Shown: positions 13,085 through 24,290 of the stretch, one piece after another
How positions within the stretch are numbered: the stretch's first letter is position 1
Layout: each line of letters starts with the position of its first letter
Assembly (NCBI GenBank): GCA_028673005.1
Contig: CM054117.1
Location: 51,457,870-51,521,869 of the forward strand
Direction of reading: 5' to 3'
Length of the DNA stretch: 64,000 nt
Source: Tanypteryx hageni
Taxonomy: Eukaryota; Arthropoda; Insecta; Odonata; Petaluridae
Translations under genes and position numbers: made by a program
The notes under the pieces: generated by a model
Databases searched by the model: none
What the model saw: the letters and a program-made list of their open reading frames with translations, nothing else
What the model was told of the DNA's origin: nothing

Positions 13085-13880
13085 TGTTTCTCTATAAGAC
13101 TTCATGTTTCTCCCTCTCTTTCCGTCTCTCTATCTCTCCATTCCTTTCCGCCTCTCTTCATTTCTCCCTCTTACTCGTCCCTCTACCTCCCCCTTACTCT
13201 CCCAACCCCTCTCCTTTCCTCTCTCTCTCTCTGCCCATACATCTGTTTCCCCTTACCTTTCCTTCTATCTCCCTCTACCTGCCTCTCTCCATTCCCCCCT
13301 CTTCTCCTTCTACCCGTCTCTCTTGCCATTCCCTCACTCTCCATTTCTCCTTCTACCTGTATCTTTCTCTCTCCCCCCTCTCCCTCCCACTCTCTTCCTC
13401 CCACTTTCTCTCTCCCTCCTTCTCTCCCACTGTCCATTCCTCACTCTCTATCCTCTCTCTCTCTCTCTCTTTCCCTCTCCTTATTAACCTTCCTCCCTCC
13501 CACTTTCCTTTTATCTCCCTCTACCTGCCTCTCTCCTTCTCCTTCTACCCGTCTCTCTTGCCATTCCCTCACTCTCCATTTCTCCTTCTACCTGTATCTT
13601 TCTCCCTCCCCCCTCTCCCTCCCACTCTCTTCCTCCCACTCTCTCCCTCCCTCCTTCTCTCCCACTGTCCATTCCTCACTCTCTATCCTCTCTCTCTCTT
13701 TCCCTCTCCTTATCAACCTTCCTCCCTCCCACTCTCCCTCTCCCACACTCTTTCCATTCTCCTCCCTTTTCATCACTCTTCCTATTTTTTGCATAAACCT
13801 CCTCCTCTCATCTTTCTTCATGTCTCTTCATCTTCTTCCCTCTCCATCAGTCTCTCTCTCTCTCTCTCACTCATTTTCAA
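13085..13880. repeat. 800-bp polypyrimidine tract with internal 246-bp duplication
   Basis: The plus strand is almost entirely C and T. A unit that opens CCCTCTACCTGCCTCTCTCC is present at 13271 and again at 13517. The two copies share a long ordered series of blocks (ACCCGTCTCTCTTGCCATT, CCACTGTCCATTCCTCACT, CCTCTCCTTAT), so the tract grew by segmental tandem duplication rather than only by slippage. It is open in several frames on the plus strand and none is a real gene. Such homopyrimidine runs can form triplex DNA. Confidence 0.9.
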
Positions 13881-14227
13881 TGGGCGTGCGAGTTGGTCGG
13901 CAGAGATAGTTTTAGACCATAAGAAATCGTACGTGAATCGCAACCCTTCTTCAAGCTATGTTCACTACATTTTCTTTCCTTCCCTGAAGAGAAGATTCGA
14001 CTGGAGAAGTAGTCTCGTACTCCCTCTTCTCTTCCCTTCTTCGAGTGAAAGTTTTACTCTCTCTCTTCCTTTCACTCTCGACTTTTACGGACCGAATGTC
14101 ACTCAGTGGACACCCTTTCCACCCCCTCAAGAGAAATGTGTTTAAGCTCTCCCTTGCTTCGAAGTGAGGTTTCTTGATTAGCGAGAGTGAACAGAAATAA
14201 AAAAGTATTCGGTCGGTAAAAGTCACT

Positions 14228-14271
14228 AGGAGTTGGTTTCGGAGTTGGTTTAGGAGTTGGTTTCGGAGTTG
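14228..14271. repeat. 12-bp tandem repeat (GGAGTTGGTTTC), about 3.6 copies
   Basis: The unit GGAGTTGGTTTC/TA is repeated head to tail from 14229 to 14271. Repeat-derived translations here are not evidence of a protein. Confidence 0.85.
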
Positions 14272-14609
14272 AAGACGACAGAAGAAGGTGTTAGAGATCG
14301 GAAAGGACAGAAACTTTCCACTCTGATTGCCGCCGACGCGAAATGCAAATTTTCACCCTCTGGAATCGAAAGGATTAAAGGCACGATCGGTTGGTTTCTC
14401 AAGAGTTGAAAGGATGTTAATCCATTTGAAACGGTTAGCGGATTTAAAAATGAAGCTTGCTAATGGCGCCGCATCTGGCGTAAACATGTGGTGCTCTGCA
14501 TGGCTAAGTATTTCGTTGCAACATGTGCGAAGTGATACGACTGAATTTCTTACGAAACGATATGGTTTTCAATTAAGATCAGAGTCGAGGCGGAGAAGTT
14601 GGAGATGAA

Positions 14610-15320
14610 GACGAAAGTTTCCTTGGAGACAATACGTTTGCACGTAATGAATGAATGAAATGGCAACAATTCAAAGTCATGTTATCAGATAAATTTTAAA
14701 AAATACGTAATCGCATCGGTAATCCTCCATCGCGTAACCTAAAGAAAATATTTTCAGTAAAGGTTTCGTCGCAGTCTCAATCTCCTAATAGGTAAAAGAA
14801 CCACCCGTGCATTAAGGAATTAAGGAAAAAACCGCTTAAACCCGATAATGAAAACATAATGCCACATTGTGTCACCGTTAGGACGTTCAACTCCATTCCA
14901 ATCAAGGAATCGAACAAATTGATCGCCGGATTATTCTCTCTTTAATAAGAACCGTTTGACCCACAATTTTTAATGCTTGAAATATTTCGCAGTTGGCCGC
15001 GCTCAATCTTTTTGTTTCGGCGTGAGAGAGTGGGTAGCCTCTCTTTCTCCATCTCTCTCTCTTTTTTCTCTCTGCACACCTTTCACTCAACTCTAGATGG
15101 CATGGGATATCTGTTTTCAATCCGGCGAGAAGGATAGTCAGGGATTGAAATGATGTCATTCACTGGAAAGTTTTTTGGAGGCATCTTCAGCATTTTCACA
15201 TCTATACTGGGAAAAGAGCGAACTATCACTATGCGTCTGGCCCTCCCACAACAGGGTTTGTTATAACTCGGTTAAGTCACAACACGTTTTGATTTTCAAT
15301 ACGAAAAATTCAGACAACGA
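14610..15320. other. Intergenic/intronic DNA without recognised content
   Basis: Apart from a short CT-rich patch at 15030-15070, I see nothing I can name. Confidence 0.35.
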
Positions 15321-15605
15321 GGATTATGGTTCGTATTAATGCGATGCGGGAGGACCCGGGATGTGGGATCCCAGATTGCGGGGTGAAGTGACATTTTGGA
15401 GAGCCCGGGTACTTTCTTTATAAGCTTAGGTAATCGACAGGAACTCTTTTTGTACAATATGGGCATCAGAGAGAGGTTTGGGAATTTTGGGACTAGAGGA
15501 GAGTCTCTGAAAAGATATGGAACACAATTCCCTTTCACTGTGTAAAAGCCACGTTCACATAACACGGCAATTTTTCAGAACGCATCCACTATGTTATAGG
15601 AAGGG
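15321..15605 (+). repeat. Family E interspersed repeat, copy 2
   Basis: This is the partner of 6672-6960 in the same orientation, with scattered substitutions and small gaps. It is non-coding. Confidence 0.65.
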
Positions 15606-16311
15606 TGGTGTGCTACTTCGTTTTTACCTTGGTCTCCGCTTGTCCTTCTCCGAGACTCATTTCATAATGTTAATTAGCTTCAAAAAGATATTACGGCATC
15701 TTGAGATTCCAGAATAAAAATTCGGAACGGTAAAAACACCTTAAGATAATTGCAAAAACAAATTAGTTCCAGCATTACGCAACTCACTATGGCGCTGTAT
15801 ACATTTCGATGGAATTATTATAGAAATATCATCCAGTAAGTGCCAACACCTCGTTCGTCGACTACACGATCATCTTGGCAAACGTGAGTGTTTACTTTTG
15901 ACTTCAGCTTTACGAGGCAGTTTTTTAAAGCAAATAAACTTCAAAGCAACCGAATTCAAACAAGTGAAATTGATCCGAATGAAAGCCACCTGTCAATAAT
16001 TTACCGAATCCTTTGCAAAGATAGATTATTATAAGATTTAATAAGTTTTAAATACTTCGACTACTTTTGTCTGTGTAAGGCGGATGAATGAATTTAAATT
16101 TCAATTAAAGTCATATGTGATCAAGATTTACCATTACTAAGGCTATTTGAAGTGTTGGATGAAATTTGAAGTATATGAAAGACGCAAGAAGTAATTTTTC
16201 CTGTTTATACTGAATGTATTTAATTTCTCAGTCAAAAATTCTTTAAATCATAAATCACAGCAAATATAATTTTTGAGTGCCTACCTAATTCATAACTATG
16301 CATTAATGATT
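15606..16311. other. AT-rich DNA
   Basis: No gene or element end is recognised. Confidence 0.35.
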
Positions 16312-16900
16312 TACTTTCTCCATACGTAGTATAGGGGAAAGCATTGTTTTCGTGAAAAAAATCGATTTCGAGATTTCAACGGAAATGCACATTTTGAGGT
16401 CCCCTTAACACGTTTTGACCATTTTCTCGATGATGTCTGTATGTGTGTGTGGCAGCTTTTCTGTGGGTGCTGTAACTCAAAAACTATTAACCAGATCAAC
16501 GCGAAATTTTATATTTTACATTATTGTTAAAAGCAAAAGAATTGCTTAGTTTTTGGTAAAAATCGGTCAACCGGAAGTGGGTGTTTACTCTTGTCACATC
16601 AGTTTTTTTTATATTTGCTTTAATATTTGATGAATGTAAAAATGTATTAGAATAAAAGTTGTAGGAAATTTAATTTTCTACACCCTTTCTTTGAAACATT
16701 TTTTCATATAATGCATTTTTTAAGAGATACCTTATATTTTTAGCTGCCACCACCATGCCACCTATCGACGACTGTTGTTAACAATTGACGCTTAGTTACG
16801 TATTGGAATAAAAGTTGTAGGAAATTTAATTTTCTACAATTTGTTTGAAACATTTTCCATATAATGGATTGTTTAAGAGATATCTTAAAAATTATTTTTT
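16312..16900 (+). repeat. Family A repeat, copy 2
   Basis: It starts with the boundary palindrome (TACTTTCTCCATACGTAGTA). The ordered family A landmarks follow: the AACACGTTTTGACCATTTTC block, a TG-rich patch, the CAACCGGAAGTGGGTG block, and a duplicated AGTTGTAGGAAATTTAATTT block at about 16660 and 16813. It is truncated compared with the copies at 7440 and 61905. Confidence 0.75.
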
Positions 16901-18536
16901 TTTAATTATGCAATTTAAACTGGTTTATTACTAAAATTCCCTCCACTGGACTGGTGTACCACTCCAATCATGTAATACATTGCTGACGCTCTCGCCAATA
17001 TGACTGTCAGGAAAGTTTTGGAGAAATTTCAGCTTAAATTTTCATCCCGCCGGTAAAACGGAACAAATCTAACATAATTTTAGAAAAATTAAACCATTTG
17101 GCCCTCCGAATCCCATCAAAATTTCGTCCTAGACCTTTACGCTGCTGCGTTTTTCGCGATTGGCTATCTGCCAACGTTACCAAGACAAGAGTCAAAGACA
17201 CGATGCGCATGGCCTATTCTTTTGAAATGAGATAACGAGATTCCTTTACCCTCCCTAACCTTCGCCTTTCTATGGTTCGGGGATGATAGAGATAAGGAAA
17301 TGTGCGACTAATTTTCCCAAGAAAATGGAAAGCGAGAAAGCGGAGGGAAGAATTTCGAACACTGTGAAAAAATGAGCAAAAGGAAATTTTAAAAATATTT
17401 TTCATGTTACTGAGAAATGCAGGCAGTTATTTTGTATCGTAAAGGTAATTTTTATTAAGGTAAATAAAAATATCGTCAGGTATGAATTGATGATTGGGAT
17501 CTGTTGGAATGAAATAATTTAGTTAAAGCAAAACAAAAAGTTTAGTTCTGATAGATTAATTGTGTAATGAGGTCACTCTCTGCTACAGTTTTTCCTGCAC
17601 CGCTAACACGCAATAAACTAACTCTTACAGCACTGCAAAAATCAACAACAAAATAACGAATTCACATAAATTAAGCTAATCTTTTGGCAGAATATTACAT
17701 CTTCTTTAAATGTTAAAAACTGTTAAGGCATTCATATATATATAAAGCCATTTTTATCGAATTGTAAAAGTGTCTTTTAAATGGATCACGTCTTAATAAA
17801 ACAATGTCAATAATGCAACAATAGATCTTAGAACATTCTGTTATGATTCTTTACAATTTGGATAAGAAAAAAAATGCAAAAATATAAAATAATCAATTCT
17901 TATGGACGCAAACACAAACACGCGACTGACACACACGATTGAAAAATAAAAACCGAGGAAAATATAAAAATAAGAAATAAAAAATTAAATAATATAAAAG
18001 AGAGGAAGAGCAGCAAACGCTCTAAATGTTGGACGATTTTTTAAAAAGCCTAAACGCGTTTAAATAGTCAATCTTTCATCATCAGTAGATGACGTATTCT
18101 GAGATATAGCTCAAACATTTATTTCGACTTTCCAGAATTGTGGGGATGGCTTAGTGCCACGAACTCCAGAATCTTTCATTGCTGGCAATGATATCCTCCT
18201 AATTTTGTTGGTAACGCAATCTGAAGAATCTGATTGGCTGCCGAAAAGCCAATTATATCTTGAGGAAGTTTAACCATATTTCCCTTGAAAAAATGCGATA
18301 AATAAATAAGAAGCTAAATCTGCATAATTATAATATTTTAATCGCTATTTAATTTTAACAAATGATAAAATATATCAATTTATATGCCGCACCACAATCA
18401 GAATTTAGAATACATCTTATCTCATGGTTAACTATGTACAACAAAAAATAAATAAATAAACATATAGGATATGGATGTAAATGGGTTGCTGATTAAAGTT
18501 CTTCGTTATTGCATTTTATCTCATGTTAACTAATAG
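16901..18536. other. AT-rich DNA without recognised genes
   Basis: Nothing supported is seen. Confidence 0.35.
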
Positions 18537-19348
18537 GAACACACAGTTATGTGAATTTTATATTTATTGTTTACTTTTTAAAGTTGGTTTCATTAACTAT
18601 TTTTTTAATTTTAACTTAACACTTAATTCACGCATCCCGTCATAACTGAAAAATTCATACATAGCTACCTAATTGTTGTCAATGTAAATAGTCTAATTGG
18701 TTACTGAAGTAACTAATATCTGCTATAACTACAAAATACATTTAATTCCTTACGCGTGCATGAGATGGATTATCTACAGCAAAGAAAAGAACATGTAAAT
18801 ATTGCAACTACTGAACTCAAGTGAGGTATGTTTTAAATAATTTTCGATTGTTTGGTTGATTAAAACTGATAATAAAATAAATCACTTAATAGAAATTGAA
18901 TATTTCTCTGGAATCATTTCTGATTTATCATTTTGCAGGATTTAGTCATTAAAAGTACGTGAAATGTTTATTGATACACCAACTAAAGAGGGAGAAGAAA
19001 TTTTTAGTAATAATAATTCTTAGTGTGGTGTTATTTGGTTTATATAGGAGGATACATAAGGAATGCGTGCATTGAATACTTTAATACGAAAGAGAGATAA
19101 GGAGAGAGAGAGAGCAAAATTAAATATTACAAAGATTAAAAATATATTTCGGCTTATAAGAATTGTATAGCGTAATGTATTTCTTTGTCAAACAATTTCT
19201 ATTCGCCCAAAACTATTTTAACTCTCTGAACACACACAATTATGTGAATTTTATATTTATTTCTTACTTTTTAGTGCATATAAAAGTTGGTTTAAATAAT
19301 TATTATTTCAATTTTAACTTAACATTTAATTCACGCATACTCGTCATA
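18537..19348 (+). repeat. Direct repeat pair (about 110 bp, 690 bp apart)
   Basis: 18537-18646 and 19228-19348 share a CACACA-TTATGTGAATTTTATATTTAT block, AAAGTTGGTTT, and ATTTTAACTTAACA with TTCACGCAT, in the same order. The second copy has small insertions. The spacer holds no recognisable gene, so these could be element ends or a segmental duplication. Confidence 0.5.
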
Positions 19349-19386
19349 TATGACGGGCAATCACGCTAGTATGTATGATAACAAAG

Positions 19387-19643
19387 GGCGGATCCAGAAA
19401 ATTCTCAAGGGGTAGAGGAGGCGACCGCTCCTACATCCTCTTGAATCCGATACTTCCGACGACCCTTATTCTGGAAATCTCTGCCCTTGTTATAAGCTTT
19501 CTAACCCTTGGCCTAAGGTCCTAATCTGTGGCGCATAATCAAGGAATTTTGAGTGGCATGGGTTTAAGTGTCCAGTGGGAGGCCGTGGGGGGACCCAAAG
19601 GGGGGGGGGGGGAGGCGATCCTTACCCTCTTATATCCGCCAGT
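19387..19643. repeat. Repeat bounded by GGCGGATCC-type ends, copy 1
   Basis: It opens GGGCGGATCCAGAAA and closes near ATATCCGCCAGTG, an imperfect inverted pair. It resembles 29793-30003, which opens GGATCCAGAAATT and closes GATCCGCCAGCG. A G-run interrupts it at about 19600-19612. It looks like a small non-autonomous DNA element, with no clean target duplication read. Confidence 0.45.
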
Positions 19644-19868
19644 GAACATAAATTAAACTATTTTCACGACTCACGTGACTATGAAAATTTTACCTATTGG
19701 GGATTTACTGTTTTTTTATGAGCAATCATATTACAAAATTTAAACAAACCCTTTCTAATTATATCATAACATTTAAAAGTATTTTTGTCACTTTTGCTCA
19801 TTAAACGCTCAAAATGTATATATCATTAATTATACGTCCTAAGCATAAAGTAGTAATTAAACATAAAC

Positions 19869-21177
19869 AAGTAGGTGTGTACACGGGTTTCCCGTAGTAC
19901 AGAAGTGCTTTTCGTCAAATTCGCCGTAGTATAGATAATCGTATATTAATGTATTCACTTTTAAATCAGAAAATTATTTCCCTGCTTTTTTGATCCGTTC
20001 TAAACATGTTCATTTCGTTTTTCATTCCTATACTCGCCCTAAAAACAAAATTTCTTTTAAATCCGTTCCTCCAATACCTTCCAAATTCATTGTTACAGAA
20101 AAATTCTAACCTTGATATTGTAGTAGCCCTGTTTAGTCGACTCGGTTGAAGTATGATATTTTGGTTATTTATTTATATGAAGATTATATATACCACAGGC
20201 TCTTAAACTGTGGGTCGCGACCCCCGGGAGTATCAGCAAACATTGATAAACGTGAGTAAATCAAATATAAATCAAATATTTATTATAGAACTATTGAAAT
20301 TATTATACACTGCAACCTTTCATTCTATATTTGTTTAGTTTATTGCAGAAATAAACGTGGTCAAGCATGATTACACGAATTATACTAGAGTATAAAAAAC
20401 CTAACTTAAATTAATTAGTTCTTTCAGGGGTCGCTAATAATTTCGTCTTATGAAAAGGGGTCGCGGATAAAAAAAGTTTAAGAACCTGTGATATATACCA
20501 TATTTGGTTAAAAACCATGAGGTCAGTTCTCTAGATATACGTGTAAAAGAAATATTATTTACTTTTTACTGTGGTAGCCCTGCTCGTTAGCTTCTGCTTT
20601 AAGCATCTTGATTTATTTATGGTATGTTGTACAAATCCTATATACAAAATTTAGTTGAAATCTTTGCAGCCAATTCCTTCCAAATCCATAATTACTGAAA
20701 GAGTTTAACTTCTAACTGTAGCACCCTTGTTTGGCTGATTCGGCCCAAATATGCTAATGGTTTTTTACGTAGTTGTACATTACAAATATTAAATTAGGTT
20801 AAAATTGATATGGAGAGTTAGACAAATTCGAGTAAAAATTGTTGTATTCTTCGTATTGTGGCAGCCCCACTTTATATATCTATACTAAAAAGCTTTATTT
20901 TGTTTGTATATGTTGCATGCCTCCTTCATACAAAATTTCGTTGAAATCGGTTGGATTCCTTCTAAATTCATAATTACCGAAAAGATTAACTTTGAAATTG
21001 TGGCATCCCTGCTGAGTATATCTGGTTCAAACGTGTCATTTTGTTCATTAATTGATGTGACTACTCTGTGTACCAAATTTGGTTGAGATCGTTTCTGCCA
21101 ATTCTTCTCTGATATATGCGGACGGACGGACATAACGAAGATAATAGTGCTTTTCAGCATTAACGAAAAGCATTAAC
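19869..21177 (-). repeat. Family D interspersed repeat, inverted copy
   Basis: Read on the minus strand, it opens with the TGCTTTTCGT end and GTCCGTCCG run (21120-21177) and closes with the GTACTACGGGAAACCCGTG hairpin block (19870-19905), matching both copies at 3879-5860. It is interrupted by a hAT MITE at 20194-20490. Confidence 0.75.
20194..20490. mobile_element. hAT-type MITE with perfect 8-bp target duplication
   Basis: The ends are inverted: CACAGGCTCTTAAACT at the left and its near-complement AGTTTAAGAACCTGTG at the right, each adjoining a GGGTCGCG block. The flanks are identical 8-mers, ATATATAC at 20186-20193 and 20491-20498, as hAT transposases produce. The 297-bp body has no open frame, so it must have moved with a transposase supplied elsewhere. 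It sits inside family D and is therefore younger. Confidence 0.88.
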
Positions 21178-21339
21178 AAGAGAAGGAACAGTATTTCATA
21201 AGAAACATTTCACTTGGAATTGCCATCTTCGCAATAAATTCCACAATTTTAAAACCAGCGGAAATAAAACAACAACATTCCTTCATGAGCCTCTCGCCCA
21301 AAAATATCCAGTGTCCTTGTTTGGTCCAGTAGGACAGAA

Positions 21340-21790
21340 CGAAAGGAAAGAAGGGGAAGGAGGAAGCGTGCAATATGTGAAGATAAAGAAAGGAGGGGTC
21401 GGAAATAGATGAAATACGAAAAGTGGGGAAAATGACGCGTGGAAGGGGTATTGAAAAAAGTGGAGGGGGAAAAAAGGTCTAGAGTGAGAAGGAATAGGAT
21501 ATGTAGCAGGAGGAAAGGGAAGAACATAACGCTTGAGATTTAGCAGTCGAGTTATAACCACTCCCCCCGCTCTCTCACTCCTCCACATCTCTCAGCCAGG
21601 TGTGCTTATGGGGTGTGACGGAGAAGATAGGAGAGAGAGAGAGAGAAAAGGAGAGGGATAGGGAAGGAGGGGGCAGGGAAGGGTATTCAACCCGAATTCG
21701 ATCGAAAGAGAAGGAAGAAGATGGACAGGAGATGGAAAATTAAAATTAAAGTAAAGAAGATGAAAGGAGAACGATCGTGAGCAAGGAAGG
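21340..21790. repeat. Purine-rich low-complexity tract
   Basis: The plus strand is G/A-rich (AGGAGAGGG and GAAGGAGG motifs). Phe/Leu/Pro/Ser-rich minus-strand frames across it are compositional. Confidence 0.65.
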
Positions 21791-22063
21791 ATGTTAATAT
21801 CTGTCGAGTAATAAAAAATACAGAATAGCAGAGAACTGGAAAAAAAATTAGATAGCGAGATTAAGAATGAACTCTTTTCAAAGATTCGAGAGAGTATTAA
21901 GGAAAAAATAAAAGATAATTAATTAGATAAATCTGTTCTTCTCGCTGTGACGTTGTTTGTATTTTAATAAAACAAATACGTAAATATTGGGTGACTGGTT
22001 TAAACATGGAAATTTCGGTCGTTAAATTCGTGAAATATAAAATAGTTTTACAAACAACATCAT

Positions 22064-22318
22064 TTAAAGATGGCTCAAAAAAACCTTTTGGCGTAAACTG
22101 AATGAAAGTTAAAAACTCCAGGCAAAAAACAAGTAGTAATAGCCCGATGCATTTCGCCCACTAAGTGGGCATCTTCAAAGGCGACGTTCCTTCGACAGCG
22201 ACCAAAGTCGACTGTGGTCGCTGTCGAAGGAACGTCGCCTTTGAAGATGCCCACTTAGTGGGCGAAATGCATCGGGCTAATACTACTTGTTTTTTGGCTG
22301 GAGTTTTTAACTTTCATT
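22064..22318. mobile_element. Palindromic Penelope-like element derivative with ribozyme-like cores
   Basis: Arms 22101-22209 and 22210-22318 are inverted repeats centred on GTCGAC (22207-22212) with only a few mismatches. The left arm alone extends a further 37 bases outward (22064-22100). The flanks are a 13-bp direct repeat CAAACAACATCAT (22051-22063 and 22319-22331), a target duplication. Each arm holds GATGCCCAC-TTA-GTGGGCGAAATGC, the same block found at the ends of the GIY-YIG-containing PLE at 62508. It is preceded by UUGAAGA, one base from the hammerhead CUGANGA (C3 replaced by U). No open frame of its own is expected. Confidence 0.75.
22241..22267 (+). ncRNA. Degenerate hammerhead-like core in the 22.1-kb palindrome
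   Basis: UUGAAGA, one U, GCCCAC/GUGGGC with a UUA loop, GAAA. The first core base (C3) is replaced by U in both arms, which would be expected to abolish hammerhead cleavage. Confidence 0.4.
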
Positions 22319-22783
22319 CAAACAACATCATAATAAACGTATTACAAAATAAATTTTATTTCCAAAGTATGAACGTAATACAGAAGAGTTGTAAAATACA
22401 AAAAAAATTATTTTTATAATAACAAAAATGGATGTATTAATTAGAACCGTGATGTTGCATGCCCTGCATAAGTTCATCAATATTTGGAGTAAAAGAAGTC
22501 AGAGATAACCCTAACGTTGATTGCAGGTTAAATAACATTATAATATAAAAATTTATTACTATGAAATATTAAGATACGCGCCATTTTAGGATAAACATTG
22601 TAACAATAGATGAATTAATGCTAAAAAAATTAACGTTATTAAAATATTTAAACTGTTACAGACAAATCGGTAGAGGCGACGCACACAACCTTGCGTGTTT
22701 TACTCCTCAAGAGCAATAGCTAAAATGTTGCAAACAACTTATTCGACTACTCAGGCAATACTCATAGGTTACATGAAATAGCA

Positions 22784-23768
22784 ATGGGTCAAGTGAATAA
22801 AAATTAAGCAAATGCTTAAAGCAAACAGTAAAAGCAAAAGCATTTGCTAAAAGCATAAGCAAATGCTAAAAGCATTTGCTTCATATTGAGTGAATAAAAT
22901 TTTGCTTTTGCTTATAAGCATTTGCTACTCAGTTTTAAGCAAATGCTAAAATTTTATGGAAGAAAGCTCTTTGCAACTCTTCCTTCACTTGTTTTTGTTT
23001 ACATTTAAAGTTTTACATAGTTGAATTTCAAACTAAAAACAAATATATTGGGTAATATTTTTTTAAAAAGTTAATTAATAATTTTTCAAAACTATTTCTT
23101 TTATAACTGAATTCGATAATATCACAAATTATTTTTATTCAATTAGTTATAGTAATTTTATCCAGTCATTTGCCTTTATAGTGATTTTGGACGCCACAAA
23201 TTTTTCTTTCTTACATACAGTTGTGCATTGTACGTGGTGATCTTCCCCGACTCCTATTTTAAATCCGGGATCACTTAAGTACCTTAAAAATATTTCTATC
23301 TTCTGTTTGGAAGATAATACCCCGCCACGTCTCTCTTGATATTCTCCGAGTAACGGATTTGAAATATAGGTACTTAACAGTTTCTTCCGAGAAACGACAT
23401 AAATTTTTATAACCGTTGGTTGTTGAAACTTTTCTCGTATTTTTTAAACTTTCGTGTCATCACAAATTACCATATTTATATTTAGAATCAATTATCATGA
23501 AAATAGAGTACTTAGAAATATTTTAGCAAGCCTTTTACCTCACTTAAAAAGTTTAAGCATATGCTTAAAGCATTAATCAAAAGCTCGGTTTTATTCACAC
23601 AATTTTAAGCAAATGCTTAAGAAAATTCCTAAAAATAAGCAAATGCTTATTCTTACTAGCAAAAGCAAATGCTATTGTTTTTATTCACCCTAAATTAAGC
23701 ATTTGCTTAAAAAGGGAGAGAAATCTTAAGCCTAAGCATTTGCTTATTTTTTATTCACTCGACCCAAT
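22784..23768. mobile_element. TIR element with arrays of AGCAAATGCT/AGCATTTGCT motifs
   Basis: The ends are inverted repeats of about 37 bp, TGGGTCAAGTGAATAAAA at the left and TTTTATTCACTCGACCCA at the right. The 150-250 bases inside each end contain at least eleven exact copies of the decamer AGCAAATGCT or its complement AGCATTTGCT, in mixed orientation, and five copies of GTGAATAAAA or its complement. The middle is AT-rich and non-coding. This is a non-autonomous DNA transposon of uncertain superfamily. Subterminal motif arrays of this sort are typical transposase-binding platforms (known in hAT and related elements). Confidence 0.7.
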
Positions 23769-23949
23769 GTATGTGAAGCAAAATTTATAAATTGCCAGCA
23801 TTTCAAAATGCGTTGGCGTACAGAGTACGCTAACGCACCTAACTAAGGGTTAATAAATTATTGAATACCGGTGGTAGTGTAAGAATTGATTAACTTTTCC
23901 CAAAAAAATTCAACTAAATATGCGGTTCATTCTAAAACATTACATTTTT

Positions 23950-24023
23950 GAAACCTTCGCAGACCACCAACGAAACCTTCGCGGACCACAAATGGTCCGC
24001 GGACCACAGTTTGGGAAGCACTG
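23950..24023 (-). mobile_element. hAT-type element end, truncated
   Basis: Read on the minus strand it starts CAGTGCTTCCCAAACTGTGG followed by TCCGCGGACC, the usual form of a hAT terminus. Only about 75 bases remain, with an internal duplication of the GCGGACCAC block. Confidence 0.6.
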
Positions 24024-24031
24024 ATCTAGAC

Positions 24032-24290
24032 CAGGGGTCCCAAACTTTTTGAGAGTAGGGCCACATAAGAATATTGAAAGTGCTAGACGGGCCGGATCGA
24101 AAAAAATAAAATATATTCTATAATGATTACCTAAGCATACATGCATATATAACTATATAACTATATGTAAACGTGAATAAATCTAAGAAAAAATTCTAAT
24201 GCGAGTAATGCGCCTGTTTTAAATTGGAATCCCTGATTTTATGATGTTTAATAAAATTTCCGCGGGCCGGATAAAACCCTTTCGTGGCGG
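24032..24290 (+). mobile_element. hAT-type element, right end degraded
   Basis: It starts CAGGGGTCCCAAACTTTTTG with GGGCCACAT inside, and about 250 bases later a CGCGGGCCGG block marks the remnant of the other end. No transposase is present. Its left end is exactly 8 bases (ATCTAGAC) from the hAT end at 24023. Confidence 0.65.

Noticed and set aside
13004..14145. Plus-strand frames of up to 353 codons rich in Ser/Leu/Pro
   Set aside because: They are translations of the polypyrimidine tract and open in several frames for the same reason.
14327..14608. 93-codon plus-strand frame
   Set aside because: Starts from a non-ATG codon next to a 12-bp repeat and shows no motif.
22165..22419. 84-codon frame across the 22-kb palindrome
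   Set aside because: It runs through the inverted terminal repeats of the PLE derivative, with no independent coding signal.
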